A stretch of 48,744 nucleotides of DNA from CAMEON01 sp045128275 (lineage in GTDB: Bacteria; Bacillota; Clostridia; Oscillospirales; CAG-272): contig JBGVRH010000054.1 in the NCBI GenBank assembly GCA_045128275.1, forward strand, positions 1-48,744, read 5' to 3'. The stretch's first letter is position 1. Each line of letters opens with the position of its first letter. Under the pieces are notes generated by a model. The model searched no databases. It was not told where the DNA came from and saw only the letters and a program-made list of their open reading frames with translations. Shown piece by piece: positions 33,676-40,918 of the stretch. Position numbers and translations under genes: made by a program.

Positions 33676-34344
33676 ATGGATATCCAAGCCTATCTGAGCC
33701 GCTTGATCGGCGGGCTGACCCACACCTTCGGTGACCGCCTGCTCTACGTAGGATTGCAGGGAAGCTACCTGCGGGGGGAGGCCACCGAGACCAGCGATAT
33801 CGACGTGATGGTCATATTTGATCGGGTCGATGTGCCTACGCTGGATACCTACCGTGAGCTGTTGATCTCGGTGGGGGACTACGACCGCTCCTGCGGCTTC
33901 GTCTGCAGCTCTGCAGATATGGCGGCGTGGAATACCCTGGAGGTGTGCCATCTCCTCCATACCACCCGGGATCTCTACGGTCGTCTGGCTGATTTCGTTC
34001 CCGCCTACAGCCGGGAGGACGTGATCCAATACGTCAAGGTCAGCGTCGGGAACCTCTACCACGAGCTGTGCCATCGGTATATCCACGCCTCCCGCGAAAC
34101 GAATCAAAGCCATCTGGCCATGACCTGTAAGGCGGTGTTCTTCATTCTGCAGAATATCCACTACCTGAAAACAGGGAGCTTCGTAGCCACCAAAAAGGAG
34201 CTTTTGGAGGCGCTGGAGGGGGAGGATCGGGAGATCCTGGCCCTGTCCCTGCGGCTTTCGGAGGGGGAATCCCTGGATTTCGACAATGCCTTCGCGGGTC
34301 TTCTGCGCTGGTGCCAAGGGACTCTGACCCAATGGAGCCAATGA
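33676..34344 (+). CDS. Nucleotidyltransferase-domain protein
   Basis: The 222-residue protein has an N-terminal polymerase-beta-like nucleotidyltransferase motif (LQGSYLRGEATETSDIDVMV) carrying the GS and DxD metal-binding residues, with a helical C-terminal half (about 110-222) that looks HEPN-like. It could modify a protein, an RNA or an antibiotic, but no substrate can be told from the sequence. It lies between plsC and ispH/S1, which are normally direct neighbours. Confidence 0.75.
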   Translation: MDIQAYLSRLIGGLTHTFGDRLLYVGLQGSYLRGEATETSDIDVMVIFDRVDVPTLDTYRELLISVGDYDRSCGFVCSSADMAAWNTLEVCHLLHTTRDLYGRLADFVPAYSREDVIQYVKVSVGNLYHELCHRYIHASRETNQSHLAMTCKAVFFILQNIHYLKTGSFVATKKELLEALEGEDREILALSLRLSEGESLDFDNAFAGLLRWCQGTLTQWSQ

Positions 34345-34381
34345 AGGAAAGCACCCACCGAAACCCAATAAGGAGTACACC

Positions 34382-36445
34382 ATGAGCCATACACCCACCG
34401 TCACCGTCGCCAAAAACGCGGGCTTCTGCTTCGGCGTTGCCCGCGCCACCAAGGCCGTGGAGACCGAAATGGCGGATCACCCCGCGGGGGAGCGCATCTT
34501 CACCCTGGGCCGCCTGATCCACAACGAGATCTACAATCAACGTCTGGCCGCGGGAGGCGTGACCGTCATCTCCGCCGAGGAGCTCCCCCGCCTGGCCGCC
34601 GAGGCGACCCCCGAGGCCCCCGTCAAGGTCTTCGTCCGCGCCCACGGCATGACCGCCGAGACCGAGGCACTTCTGACCCGCCTGTCATGCGAGAATCCCG
34701 CCTTTTCCTTCGTGGACTGCACCTGCTCCTTTGTCAAGAAGATCCACCGCATCTGCTCCGAGCATAACGAGGCCAACGAGGCCGCCCGTAGGGAAACAGG
34801 GAAGGATGACCGCTTTCTGGCGGTGCTGGGCTCCCCCGACCACCCCGAGGTGGTGGGCTTTCTCAGCCGTTTCAAGGGAAAAAAGGTGGTTTTCGGCAAT
34901 GCCGCCGAGGCAGAGGCGATCCTGAAGGGAGATCCTGCCCTCACAGACGGATCCATGACCCCCGTTTTGGTGGCGCAAACCACCCAAAATATCAACGAAT
35001 GGGAAAAGACGAAAAAAATTTACAATTTAAACTTTTCCTGTCCATATATTTATGATACAATTTGCAGTATTACGGACTCCAGGCAAACCGAGGCCGCCGA
35101 GCTTGCACGCAAATGCGATCACGTCGTTGTGATCGGAGGCAGAGACAGTTCCAACTCTGCCAAGCTCTATTCGATTTGTAAGAGCATTTGCGCTGACACC
35201 GTGTGGGTGGAGCGCGCCGACGAGCTGCCTGATAAGAGTCTGCCCTATCATCGCATAGGGATTGTGGCAGGAGCATCCACTCCCCACGACATTATAGAGG
35301 AGGTAACAAACAAAATGAGCGAGACCATGAACGAAAACTTCGCGGAACTGCTTGAGGAATCCCTCAAGACATTAAATACAGGAGACACTGTAACCGGTAT
35401 CATCACCAGCATCAGCGCAGGTGAGATCCAGCTTGACCTCGGTGCCAAAGTCACCGGTGTCATCAAGCAGGAGCAGATCACCGACGATCCTTCCGCAAAA
35501 CTCAGCGAGATGTTCAAAATCGGAGATGAGGTGGAGGCATTCGTGATCCGTGTCAGCGACCGCGACGGCTTCGCTGAGCTCTCCAAGAAGCGTGTTGACT
35601 CCGACAAGAACTGGCAGAGCATCGTTGCCGCTTACGAGGCAGGCGAGAATCTGGAGGGTAAGGTCATTTCCGTCAACAAGGGCGGCGTCGAGGCTATTGT
35701 CCGCGACAACCGCGTCTTCATCCCCGCCGCTCACACCGGTATTCCCCGTGAGGGCGACCTGTCCACTCTGGTCGGCCAGACTGTGACTCTCCGCATCCTG
35801 GAGATCGCTGACCGCAAGAGAGCCAAGGGCTCCATCCGTCTGGTTCTCCGTGACCAGAAGCGCGCCCAGGAGAAGTCCTTCTGGGAGGAGATCGAGGAGG
35901 GCAAGATCTACACCGGTACCGTCAAGTCCATGACCAGCTACGGCGCATTCGTCGACCTGGGCGGTGTGGACGGTATGGTTCACTGCTCCGAGCTGTCCTG
36001 GAAGCGCATCAAGTCCCCCGCCGAGGTTCTGTCCATCGGTGACGAGATCACCGTCTTCGTCAAGAGCTACGACGCCGAGAAGAAGCGCATCTCCCTGGGC
36101 TACAAGACCGAGGCAACCAACCCCTGGTTCATCTTCACTCACCAGTACGCCATCGGTGACACCGCCGCTGTCAAGATCGTCAGCCTGATGCCCTTCGGCG
36201 CATTCGCTGAGATCGTGGACGGTGTGGACGGTCTGATCCACATTTCCCAGATCGCTGACCACAAGATCGGCAAGCCCGCCGACGTCCTGGAGGTCGGTCA
36301 GGTTGTGGATGCCAAGATCATCGACATCGACAACGACAACCAGAAGGTCAGCCTGTCCATCCGCGCTCTGCTGGAGGAGGCTAAGGCCGAGGCCGAGGCT
36401 ATGCCTGAGGCAGCCGAGGAGACCGTCGAGACTGTTGAGGAGTAA
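34382..36445 (+). CDS. ispH: IspH (HMB-PP reductase) fused to ribosomal protein S1
   Basis: The 687-residue protein has two parts. Residues 1-300 are IspH, the last MEP-pathway enzyme making IPP and DMAPP, with the three Fe-S cysteines C16 (NAGFCFGVA), C115 (VDCTCSFVKK) and C228 (YDTICSITDSRQ). Residues about 325-670 hold four S1 RNA-binding domains. This fusion is common in Clostridia. An internal ATG at 35315 (residue 312) is preceded by AGGAGGT at 10 nt, so a separate S1 protein of about 376 residues may also be made. The stretch 35010-35400 is markedly more AT-rich than the flanks, with different codon use. It is followed by a strong terminator. Confidence 0.95.
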   Translation: MSHTPTVTVAKNAGFCFGVARATKAVETEMADHPAGERIFTLGRLIHNEIYNQRLAAGGVTVISAEELPRLAAEATPEAPVKVFVRAHGMTAETEALLTRLSCENPAFSFVDCTCSFVKKIHRICSEHNEANEAARRETGKDDRFLAVLGSPDHPEVVGFLSRFKGKKVVFGNAAEAEAILKGDPALTDGSMTPVLVAQTTQNINEWEKTKKIYNLNFSCPYIYDTICSITDSRQTEAAELARKCDHVVVIGGRDSSNSAKLYSICKSICADTVWVERADELPDKSLPYHRIGIVAGASTPHDIIEEVTNKMSETMNENFAELLEESLKTLNTGDTVTGIITSISAGEIQLDLGAKVTGVIKQEQITDDPSAKLSEMFKIGDEVEAFVIRVSDRDGFAELSKKRVDSDKNWQSIVAAYEAGENLEGKVISVNKGGVEAIVRDNRVFIPAAHTGIPREGDLSTLVGQTVTLRILEIADRKRAKGSIRLVLRDQKRAQEKSFWEEIEEGKIYTGTVKSMTSYGAFVDLGGVDGMVHCSELSWKRIKSPAEVLSIGDEITVFVKSYDAEKKRISLGYKTEATNPWFIFTHQYAIGDTAAVKIVSLMPFGAFAEIVDGVDGLIHISQIADHKIGKPADVLEVGQVVDAKIIDIDNDNQKVSLSIRALLEEAKAEAEAMPEAAEETVETVEE
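35033..35061 (+). promoter_or_regulatory. Possible internal promoter in ispH-S1
   Basis: Inside the AT-rich stretch, a poor -35 (TTTTCC), 17 bp, then an extended -10 (TGATACAAT, box 35056-35061). It could drive separate transcription of the S1 part. Weak evidence. Confidence 0.3.
35298..35317 (+). promoter_or_regulatory. Internal Shine-Dalgarno and start codon for the S1 part
   Basis: AGGAGGT (35298-35304), 10 nt, ATG (35315-35317), in frame with the gene, at the IspH/S1 junction. Few chance sites inside genes are this strong. Confidence 0.55.
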
Positions 36446-36463
36446 TTCCGAGCATATCGCAAA

Positions 36464-36497
36464 AAAAGGACGCATCCGTTTTCGGGTGCGTCCTTTT
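36464..36497 (+). terminator. Strong terminator after ispH-S1
   Basis: AAAAGGACGCATCCG and CGGGTGCGTCCTTTT form a nearly perfect stem around TTTT. It can also serve the converging minus-strand CPBP gene. Confidence 0.92.
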
Positions 36498-36521
36498 CTG
36501 TTGGGAAAAGAAGTGATTTCT

Positions 36522-37427
36522 TTATTCATTCACGATCTCGCTCTTTTTTGTAGAAGCGAACCAAACCGTCACGCAAGCCGCCGCCAGCACGATTGTCACC
36601 GCCAGACCTCCCTCCAGGCCGAAGGAGCCGCCGTTCACAAGGGTCTGCCATTTCCCCTCGCCCATCTTGGTAACCAGCGGGGAGGGACTGCCCGTAAGCC
36701 CGCTGACGGGGACACCGAAGAGATTGCCCTGGGCGAAGTTCCACATACTGTGGATGGCTCCCACCATCCAGATGCTCCCTCGGCGGAGAGTCAGCATGGA
36801 GGCGAAGAGACCGAACAGGAAGATGTTGACGAGGGCGATGGCCGTCACCCCGGGGTTTCCGAGATGGAGCAGGGAGAAGAGCAGAGCGTTGGTCACGGCA
36901 CAGGCCCAGAGAGGCCACTTGCGGGCGAGGGAGAGCATGAGGTAGGAGCGGCAGAGCATCTCCTCAGACATACCCTGAATGAGAAAGCCCACGAAGAACA
37001 GGGGCAACAGGATGAGAGAGGACGTATGCGCGGCGGGAGACAGGGTCACAGCACCCGTCACCACGCAGAGCAGAACAGGCAGACCGAACAGCCCCAAGCC
37101 CGCCAAAAGTCCTACGGCATACTCATTCACCGCCCCGCGGCGGATGAAGCCCAGGCTGGCCAGCGTCCTGCGCTCCATGGCCAGGCAGTAGACCAGCACC
37201 ACCGCCACCGTAGCCGTGGTGGCAAAGAGGGAGATGAGCAGGTATCGGCTCCCTGTCATGCCGTTGGGGATCAGGAGGGTGCAGGGAAGCGCCAGAAGAG
37301 CGCGGCCAAGCTCGGCGACGGTCATGGTCACAAGGAATAACAAAAGAACCACCACGGGGCGAGAGGTCAGCCGCTCCTTGGAGGTGGGTGTCAGCATATT
37401 CGTCTTTTCAAAGGCGGGTATCTTCAT
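36522..37427 (-). CDS. CPBP-family intramembrane glutamic protease (CAAX/Abi type)
   Basis: The 301-residue polytopic membrane protein has all three motifs of the CPBP family: EE155-156 with R160 (MSEEMLCR), H188 (LLFSLLH) and H226/N230 (IHSMWN). Members act as prenyl-protein proteases or in bacteriocin immunity; the target here is unknown. AAGGAGG lies before the ATG. Monocistronic. Confidence 0.85.
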   Translation of the reverse strand: MKIPAFEKTNMLTPTSKERLTSRPVVVLLLFLVTMTVAELGRALLALPCTLLIPNGMTGSRYLLISLFATTATVAVVLVYCLAMERRTLASLGFIRRGAVNEYAVGLLAGLGLFGLPVLLCVVTGAVTLSPAAHTSSLILLPLFFVGFLIQGMSEEMLCRSYLMLSLARKWPLWACAVTNALLFSLLHLGNPGVTAIALVNIFLFGLFASMLTLRRGSIWMVGAIHSMWNFAQGNLFGVPVSGLTGSPSPLVTKMGEGKWQTLVNGGSFGLEGGLAVTIVLAAACVTVWFASTKKSEIVNE

Positions 37428-37460
37428 GGAAAAAACCTCCTTTTTTCACGCTACTCCTTC

Positions 37461-37489
37461 ATTATACCACAAAGCCCGCGCTTTTTCAA
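37461..37489 (-). promoter_or_regulatory. Promoter of the CPBP protease gene
   Basis: On the minus strand, TTGAAA (37484-37489), 17 bp, TATAAT (37461-37466), with extended -10 TGG. Confidence 0.75.
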
Positions 37490-37575
37490 GTCCTCTTTGT
37501 GAATTCGCTCGGAGGAATTTTGTCGTGAAATTTGTATAGAATTCACGAAATTCACATAGCTTACATGATAACCTC

Positions 37576-37604
37576 TTTACAAAATCACAATAGTGTGGTA
37601 TAAT
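37576..37604 (+). promoter_or_regulatory. hpf: Promoter of hpf
   Basis: TTTACA (37576-37581), 17 bp, TATAAT (37599-37604), with extended -10 TGG. The leader of about 70 nt contains a GGGGG-AAG-CCCCC hairpin near its 5' end, enclosed by GACC/GGTC. Confidence 0.75.
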
Positions 37605-37679
37605 AAGAGTGACCAAAGGGGGAAGCCCCCAAGGGCGCCTCCGAGGTCGCGCAACCCATAACGCAAAGGAGGAAACACC

Positions 37680-38210
37680 ATGAAGATCACCATCGTAGGA
37701 AGAAAGCTGAACGTGTACGACGACACAAGAGAGCTGATCGAGAAGAAGCTGGCCAAGCTGGATAAGTACTTCAAGGCCGAAGCCACCGAGGCCACGGTCA
37801 CCCTCAGCCGTAAGCGTAACGTCTCAAGCCTGGATGTGACCATCAACGCGGGCGGGACTCTGTTCCGCAGTGAGGTGGACGCTGACGACTTCCGAATCGC
37901 GCTGGATCAGACGGTGGATCACATCGAGAGCCAGATCCGCAAGAACAAGACCAAGCTGGCCAAACGCCTCCGCGAGAACGTCATCGACATGAGCATGGTC
38001 CCCGATCCCGAGGAGGTCATTCCCGAGGACGAGCCCATCATCCGTGTCAAGCAGTTTGAGTTCAAGCCCATGACGGCAGAGGAGGCCATCATGCAGATGA
38101 ATCTGCTGGGTCACAGTTTCTACGTTTTCAACGATATCACCACGGGGGACACCTGCGTGGTCTACACCCGCAAGGACGGGGACTACGGACTTATTGAGCC
38201 TATGAAGTAA
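37680..38210 (+). CDS. hpf: Ribosome hibernation-promoting factor, long form
   Basis: At 176 residues this is the long-form HPF of Gram-positive bacteria: an N-terminal RaiA-like domain (MKITIVGRKLNVYDDTRELI) that occupies the ribosomal mRNA/tRNA channel, a charged linker, and a C-terminal dimerisation domain (VKQFEFKPMTAEEAIMQMNL...GHSFYVF). It drives 100S ribosome dimers in resting cells. AAAGGAGG lies before the ATG. Confidence 0.95.
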   Translation: MKITIVGRKLNVYDDTRELIEKKLAKLDKYFKAEATEATVTLSRKRNVSSLDVTINAGGTLFRSEVDADDFRIALDQTVDHIESQIRKNKTKLAKRLRENVIDMSMVPDPEEVIPEDEPIIRVKQFEFKPMTAEEAIMQMNLLGHSFYVFNDITTGDTCVVYTRKDGDYGLIEPMK

Positions 38211-38241
38211 GGCTCTGCGGGATACAGTAAAGGAATAAATT

Positions 38242-38277
38242 TCACCCTCTCATCGGTTTCGGTGGGAGGGATTTTTT
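38242..38277 (+). terminator. Terminator after hpf
   Basis: CCCTCTCATCG and CGGTGGGAGGG form an 11-bp stem with G-T pairs, followed by ATTTTTT. Confidence 0.8.
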
Positions 38278-38321
38278 GCGGGCATAGGGACAACCTGCTG
38301 GTTCATAGAGTAAGATAAATA

Positions 38322-38364
38322 TTCAAATTTGGTTTTATCGCTCTGCGATAAACCCAAATTTGAA
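38322..38364. repeat. Short hairpin form of the AAATTTGGG-type repeat
   Basis: TTCAAATTTGGTTTTATCG and CGATAAACCCAAATTTGAA form a 19-bp inverted repeat with one mismatch and a 5-nt loop. It has the same ends as the MITE-like elements at 16434 and 31660 but no interior. Confidence 0.75.
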
Positions 38365-38498
38365 GTGAAAAGTGAAGAGTGAAAAGTGAAGAGTGGAGGT
38401 GCAAATCCTTCGGATTTGTCCATTTTTTGATTGAAATGAAGGAAACCGAAGGTTTCCCTCGTCACTTCTTCACTATTCACTATTACCTATTACTTTCA
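38365..38498. repeat. Heptamer-arm element with GTGAAGA-type units
   Basis: The left arm (38365-38395) is tandem GTGAAAA/GTGAAGA heptamers. The right arm (38463-38498) is the inverse type, TCTTCAC/TATTCAC, more degenerate. The middle contains two short hairpins (GCAAATCC-TTC-GGATTTGT and GGAAACC-GAA-GGTTTCC). No gene. Confidence 0.7.
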
Positions 38499-38535
38499 TT
38501 GCAGTTTATCGGGCTTCCGCCCGATAAACTGCAAT
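38498..38535. repeat. Perfect 16-bp hairpin before sigK
   Basis: ATTGCAGTTTATCGGG and CCCGATAAACTGCAAT with a 6-nt loop. It resembles the CCGACAAACTGCAATTT end of the MITE-like copy at 16690. It lies just upstream of the sigK ribosome binding site, so readthrough RNA would be structured there. Confidence 0.75.
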
Positions 38536-38560
38536 TTGAAATCCTAAGGAGGCACCATCC

Positions 38561-39247
38561 ATGTTCCCATTTTCCCCCATCCTCAAGCTCCTCCACCTCA
38601 TCCTCGGCCTGGACACCCCACACAATTTTCCCCCGCCTCTCCCCACAAAAGAGGAGGAGGAGGCCTTCCGCAGGGCGCGGGCGGGGGACGAGGAGGCGCG
38701 GCAGACCCTGATCCTCCACAATCTGCGCCTGGTCTCCCACATTGTCCGCAAATACTACGCCACGGCAAATAACCAGGAGGATCTGGTCTCCATCGGCACC
38801 ATCGGTCTGGTCAAGGCGGTGGACACCTTCAAGATCGACAACGGGGCGCGGTTCGCCACCTACGCCGCCAAGTGCATCCAGAACGAGATCCTCATGCATT
38901 TTCGCTCCCAGAAGAAGCGGAGCGCCGAGGTCTCCATGAACGAGACCATCGACGTGGACAGGGATGGCAACCCCTTGACCTACACCGACGTCATCTCCAG
39001 CGAGGAGGATCTCCCCGAGGAGGTCATGCGGAGCGTGGAGGCCGACCGCGCCATGACCCTGGTACGCACCCGTCTGGATCCCCGCGAGCGGCAGGTCATC
39101 ACCCTGCGCTTCGGGCTGAACGGCGCACCCGCCCTGACCCAGCGGGAGATCGCGCAAAAGCTGGGGATCTCCCGCTCCTACGTCAGCCGTATCGAGAAGG
39201 CGGCGCTGGATAAGCTGAAGGAGGGGTTCGGGTTGCCCCTTGAGTGA
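38561..39247 (+). CDS. sigK: Sporulation sigma factor of the pro-sigma-K type
   Basis: The 228-residue sigma factor has region 2 (HNLRLVSHIVRKYYATANNQ, EDLVSIGTIGLVKAVDTFK) and region 4 (LTQREIAQKLGISRSYVSRI) very close to sigma-K, which directs late gene expression in the mother cell. The first 20 or so residues are hydrophobic (SPILKLLHLILGL), as in the cleaved pro-sequence of SigK. The coding region is intact, with no skin-type interruption. AAGGAGG lies before the ATG. Its stop codon directly abuts that of the converging spoVAE. Confidence 0.9.
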   Translation: MFPFSPILKLLHLILGLDTPHNFPPPLPTKEEEEAFRRARAGDEEARQTLILHNLRLVSHIVRKYYATANNQEDLVSIGTIGLVKAVDTFKIDNGARFATYAAKCIQNEILMHFRSQKKRSAEVSMNETIDVDRDGNPLTYTDVISSEEDLPEEVMRSVEADRAMTLVRTRLDPRERQVITLRFGLNGAPALTQREIAQKLGISRSYVSRIEKAALDKLKEGFGLPLE

Positions 39248-39634
39248 TCAGTCCTTGGCTTTTCCTTTGGCGATCAATGTCACCAGATACCCGAACACCA
39301 AAGCCGCCGCCGTGCCCCCAGCCGCCGCCGTGAGAGGCCCCGTCAAGGCACCCAAGAGTCCTTTTTCCGCCACAGCCTCCTTTACACCCTTGGAGATCAG
39401 ATACCCGAATCCCGTCAGCGGTGTGGATGCTCCCGCCCCCGCGAAGTCCACCAGCGGCTCGTAGACTCCCACCGCTCCCAGGAAGACTCCCGCCACCACG
39501 TACAAGACCAGGATCCGCGCGGGGGTCAGCTTGGTCTTGTCGATGAGGATCTGGGCGACGGCGCAGAGGGCACCGCCCACAAGGAAGGCGCGGAGGTAGG
39601 GAAGTACCGCGTCCGCAACAGATTTCCAATCCAT
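39248..39634 (-). CDS. spoVAE: Stage V sporulation protein AE
   Basis: The 128-residue membrane protein belongs to the SpoVAE (SpoVAEb) family, with about four hydrophobic segments and the typical start AFLVGGALCAVAQILIDKTK. It is part of the SpoVA channel that moves dipicolinic acid in spore formation and germination. Its ATG lies 1 nt after the spoVAD stop codon, with AGGAG inside the end of spoVAD. Confidence 0.93.
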   Translation of the reverse strand: MDWKSVADAVLPYLRAFLVGGALCAVAQILIDKTKLTPARILVLYVVAGVFLGAVGVYEPLVDFAGAGASTPLTGFGYLISKGVKEAVAEKGLLGALTGPLTAAAGGTAAALVFGYLVTLIAKGKAKD

Positions 39635-39635
39635 C

Positions 39636-40673
39636 TTAATTCTCCTTTTCTGACAAGTCTTTCTCGGCGGGACTCTCCAAGCAGACCAAATGCGCCACCC
39701 CGGGAATGCTTTGCCCCTGCTTGACGCTATCGGGACTCATCATCGCTCCCGTGGCCATGAACAGGATGCGGTGAAGCTCTCCCCGTTGCAGCTTGGGGAG
39801 CAGATAGCCCCCCAGCACGATGGCCGCGCAACCGCACCCCGAGCCGCCGCTGTGGGTGTCCTGGGTGTTGCGGGAGAAGATCATCTTGCCGCAGTCGTTG
39901 TGGCGGGCGGAGATGTCCAGCCCCTCGGCTCTCATGAGGTCGCAGAGGATGCGGCTCCCCTCCCAGCCCAGGTCCCCCGTGACGATGAGATCGTAGTCGG
40001 AGGGGCTGGTATTGCTCTCCCCAAAATACCGCGTCAGGGTAGAGACCGCCGCAGGGGCCATGGCCGCTCCCATGTTGTTGGCATCCGTGACCCCCATGTC
40101 CACCACGATGCCGGGCAGGGCGTGGGTCACCCGCGCAAGCTCTTTCCCCCTTGTCTGCTCGGGACTTGCGACCACGAAAGCCCCCGCCCCCGTCACCGTC
40201 CATTGCCCCGTGGGAGGTCTCTGACCGCCGTACTCCAAGGGGGTGCGGAACTGCCGCTCCGCCGCCGCGTTGTGGGAGGAGGTCACCGCCGCCGCCACGC
40301 TCGCGAATCCCCCGCTGACCATGGCCGAAGCCAGCATCAGCCCTTCGACAGAGGTGGAGCAGGCCCCGTACAGCCCGAAGTAGGGGATATCGTAGGACAG
40401 AAGCCCGTAGGAGGATCCCACGCACTGGTTGAGCAGATCCCCCGCGAAGAGCATATCTACTTGATCCTCGGGAATATCCACCTTGCCCAAGGCTGCCGCC
40501 AGCGCCATGCGTTGCATCTCGGACTCGGCCTTCTCCCAGGTATCCTGCCCGAAGCGGTCGTCGTCGCCGTAGTAGTCGAAGTGCTGACCCAAGGGCCCCG
40601 CATGCTCCTTCGCGCCCGCTACTGTGGCGGCGGAGAGGAGAGAGGCATTGAGAGAAAGGATATTTTGCGGCAT
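39636..40673 (-). CDS. spoVAD: Stage V sporulation protein AD
   Basis: The 345-residue protein has the thiolase-like fold of SpoVAD, including FGLYGACSTSVEGLMLA, HNAAAERQFRTPLEYGGQRP and a late SGGSGCGCAAIVLGGYLLPK. It binds dipicolinic acid and works with the other SpoVA proteins. AAAGGAG lies before the ATG. No spoVAC is found next to it, unlike the usual spoVAC-AD-AE order. No sigma-A-type promoter is seen; a forespore sigma factor would be expected. Confidence 0.95.
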   Translation of the reverse strand: MPQNILSLNASLLSAATVAGAKEHAGPLGQHFDYYGDDDRFGQDTWEKAESEMQRMALAAALGKVDIPEDQVDMLFAGDLLNQCVGSSYGLLSYDIPYFGLYGACSTSVEGLMLASAMVSGGFASVAAAVTSSHNAAAERQFRTPLEYGGQRPPTGQWTVTGAGAFVVASPEQTRGKELARVTHALPGIVVDMGVTDANNMGAAMAPAAVSTLTRYFGESNTSPSDYDLIVTGDLGWEGSRILCDLMRAEGLDISARHNDCGKMIFSRNTQDTHSGGSGCGCAAIVLGGYLLPKLQRGELHRILFMATGAMMSPDSVKQGQSIPGVAHLVCLESPAEKDLSEKEN

Positions 40674-40683
40674 GGCGGTCTCC

Positions 40684-40800
40684 TTTAATTCGTAATTCGT
40701 AATTCGTAATTCGCAATTCGTAATGAATGATGGTCGGTGAGGAGGAAAACACCCGTTACATGTTCCCCCATTACGTATTACGCATTACGAATTGCGAATT
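40684..40800. repeat. Heptamer-arm element with AATTCGT-type units
   Basis: The left arm (about 40686-40722) is tandem AATTCGT units and the right arm (about 40769-40800) is the inverse ACGAATT/ACGTATT type. The middle is about 45 nt of unique sequence. The element occupies the gap between the divergent spoVAD and the M16C gene and ends 25 nt before the latter's promoter. Confidence 0.75.
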
Positions 40801-40825
40801 TTTCAATAGAATCCCCCATTTTCCC

Positions 40826-40854
40826 TTGCATTATACACGAAAATGTGATATAAT
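40826..40854 (+). promoter_or_regulatory. Promoter of the M16C peptidase gene
   Basis: TTGCAT (40826-40831), 17 bp, TATAAT (40849-40854), with extended -10 TGA. Confidence 0.75.
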
Positions 40855-40918
40855 CAAACCAAGTATATCCGCAGGCGGGGAAATGCCCCGCAAAAACCAT
40901 AGATAAAGGAGAAAAAAC

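Noticed and set aside
40727..40752. Upstream extension of spoVAD giving an HYELRITNYELRI-like N-terminus
   Set aside because: This peptide is simply the translation of the AATTCGT heptamer repeat; the true start at 40673 has AAAGGAG and conserved SpoVAD sequence.
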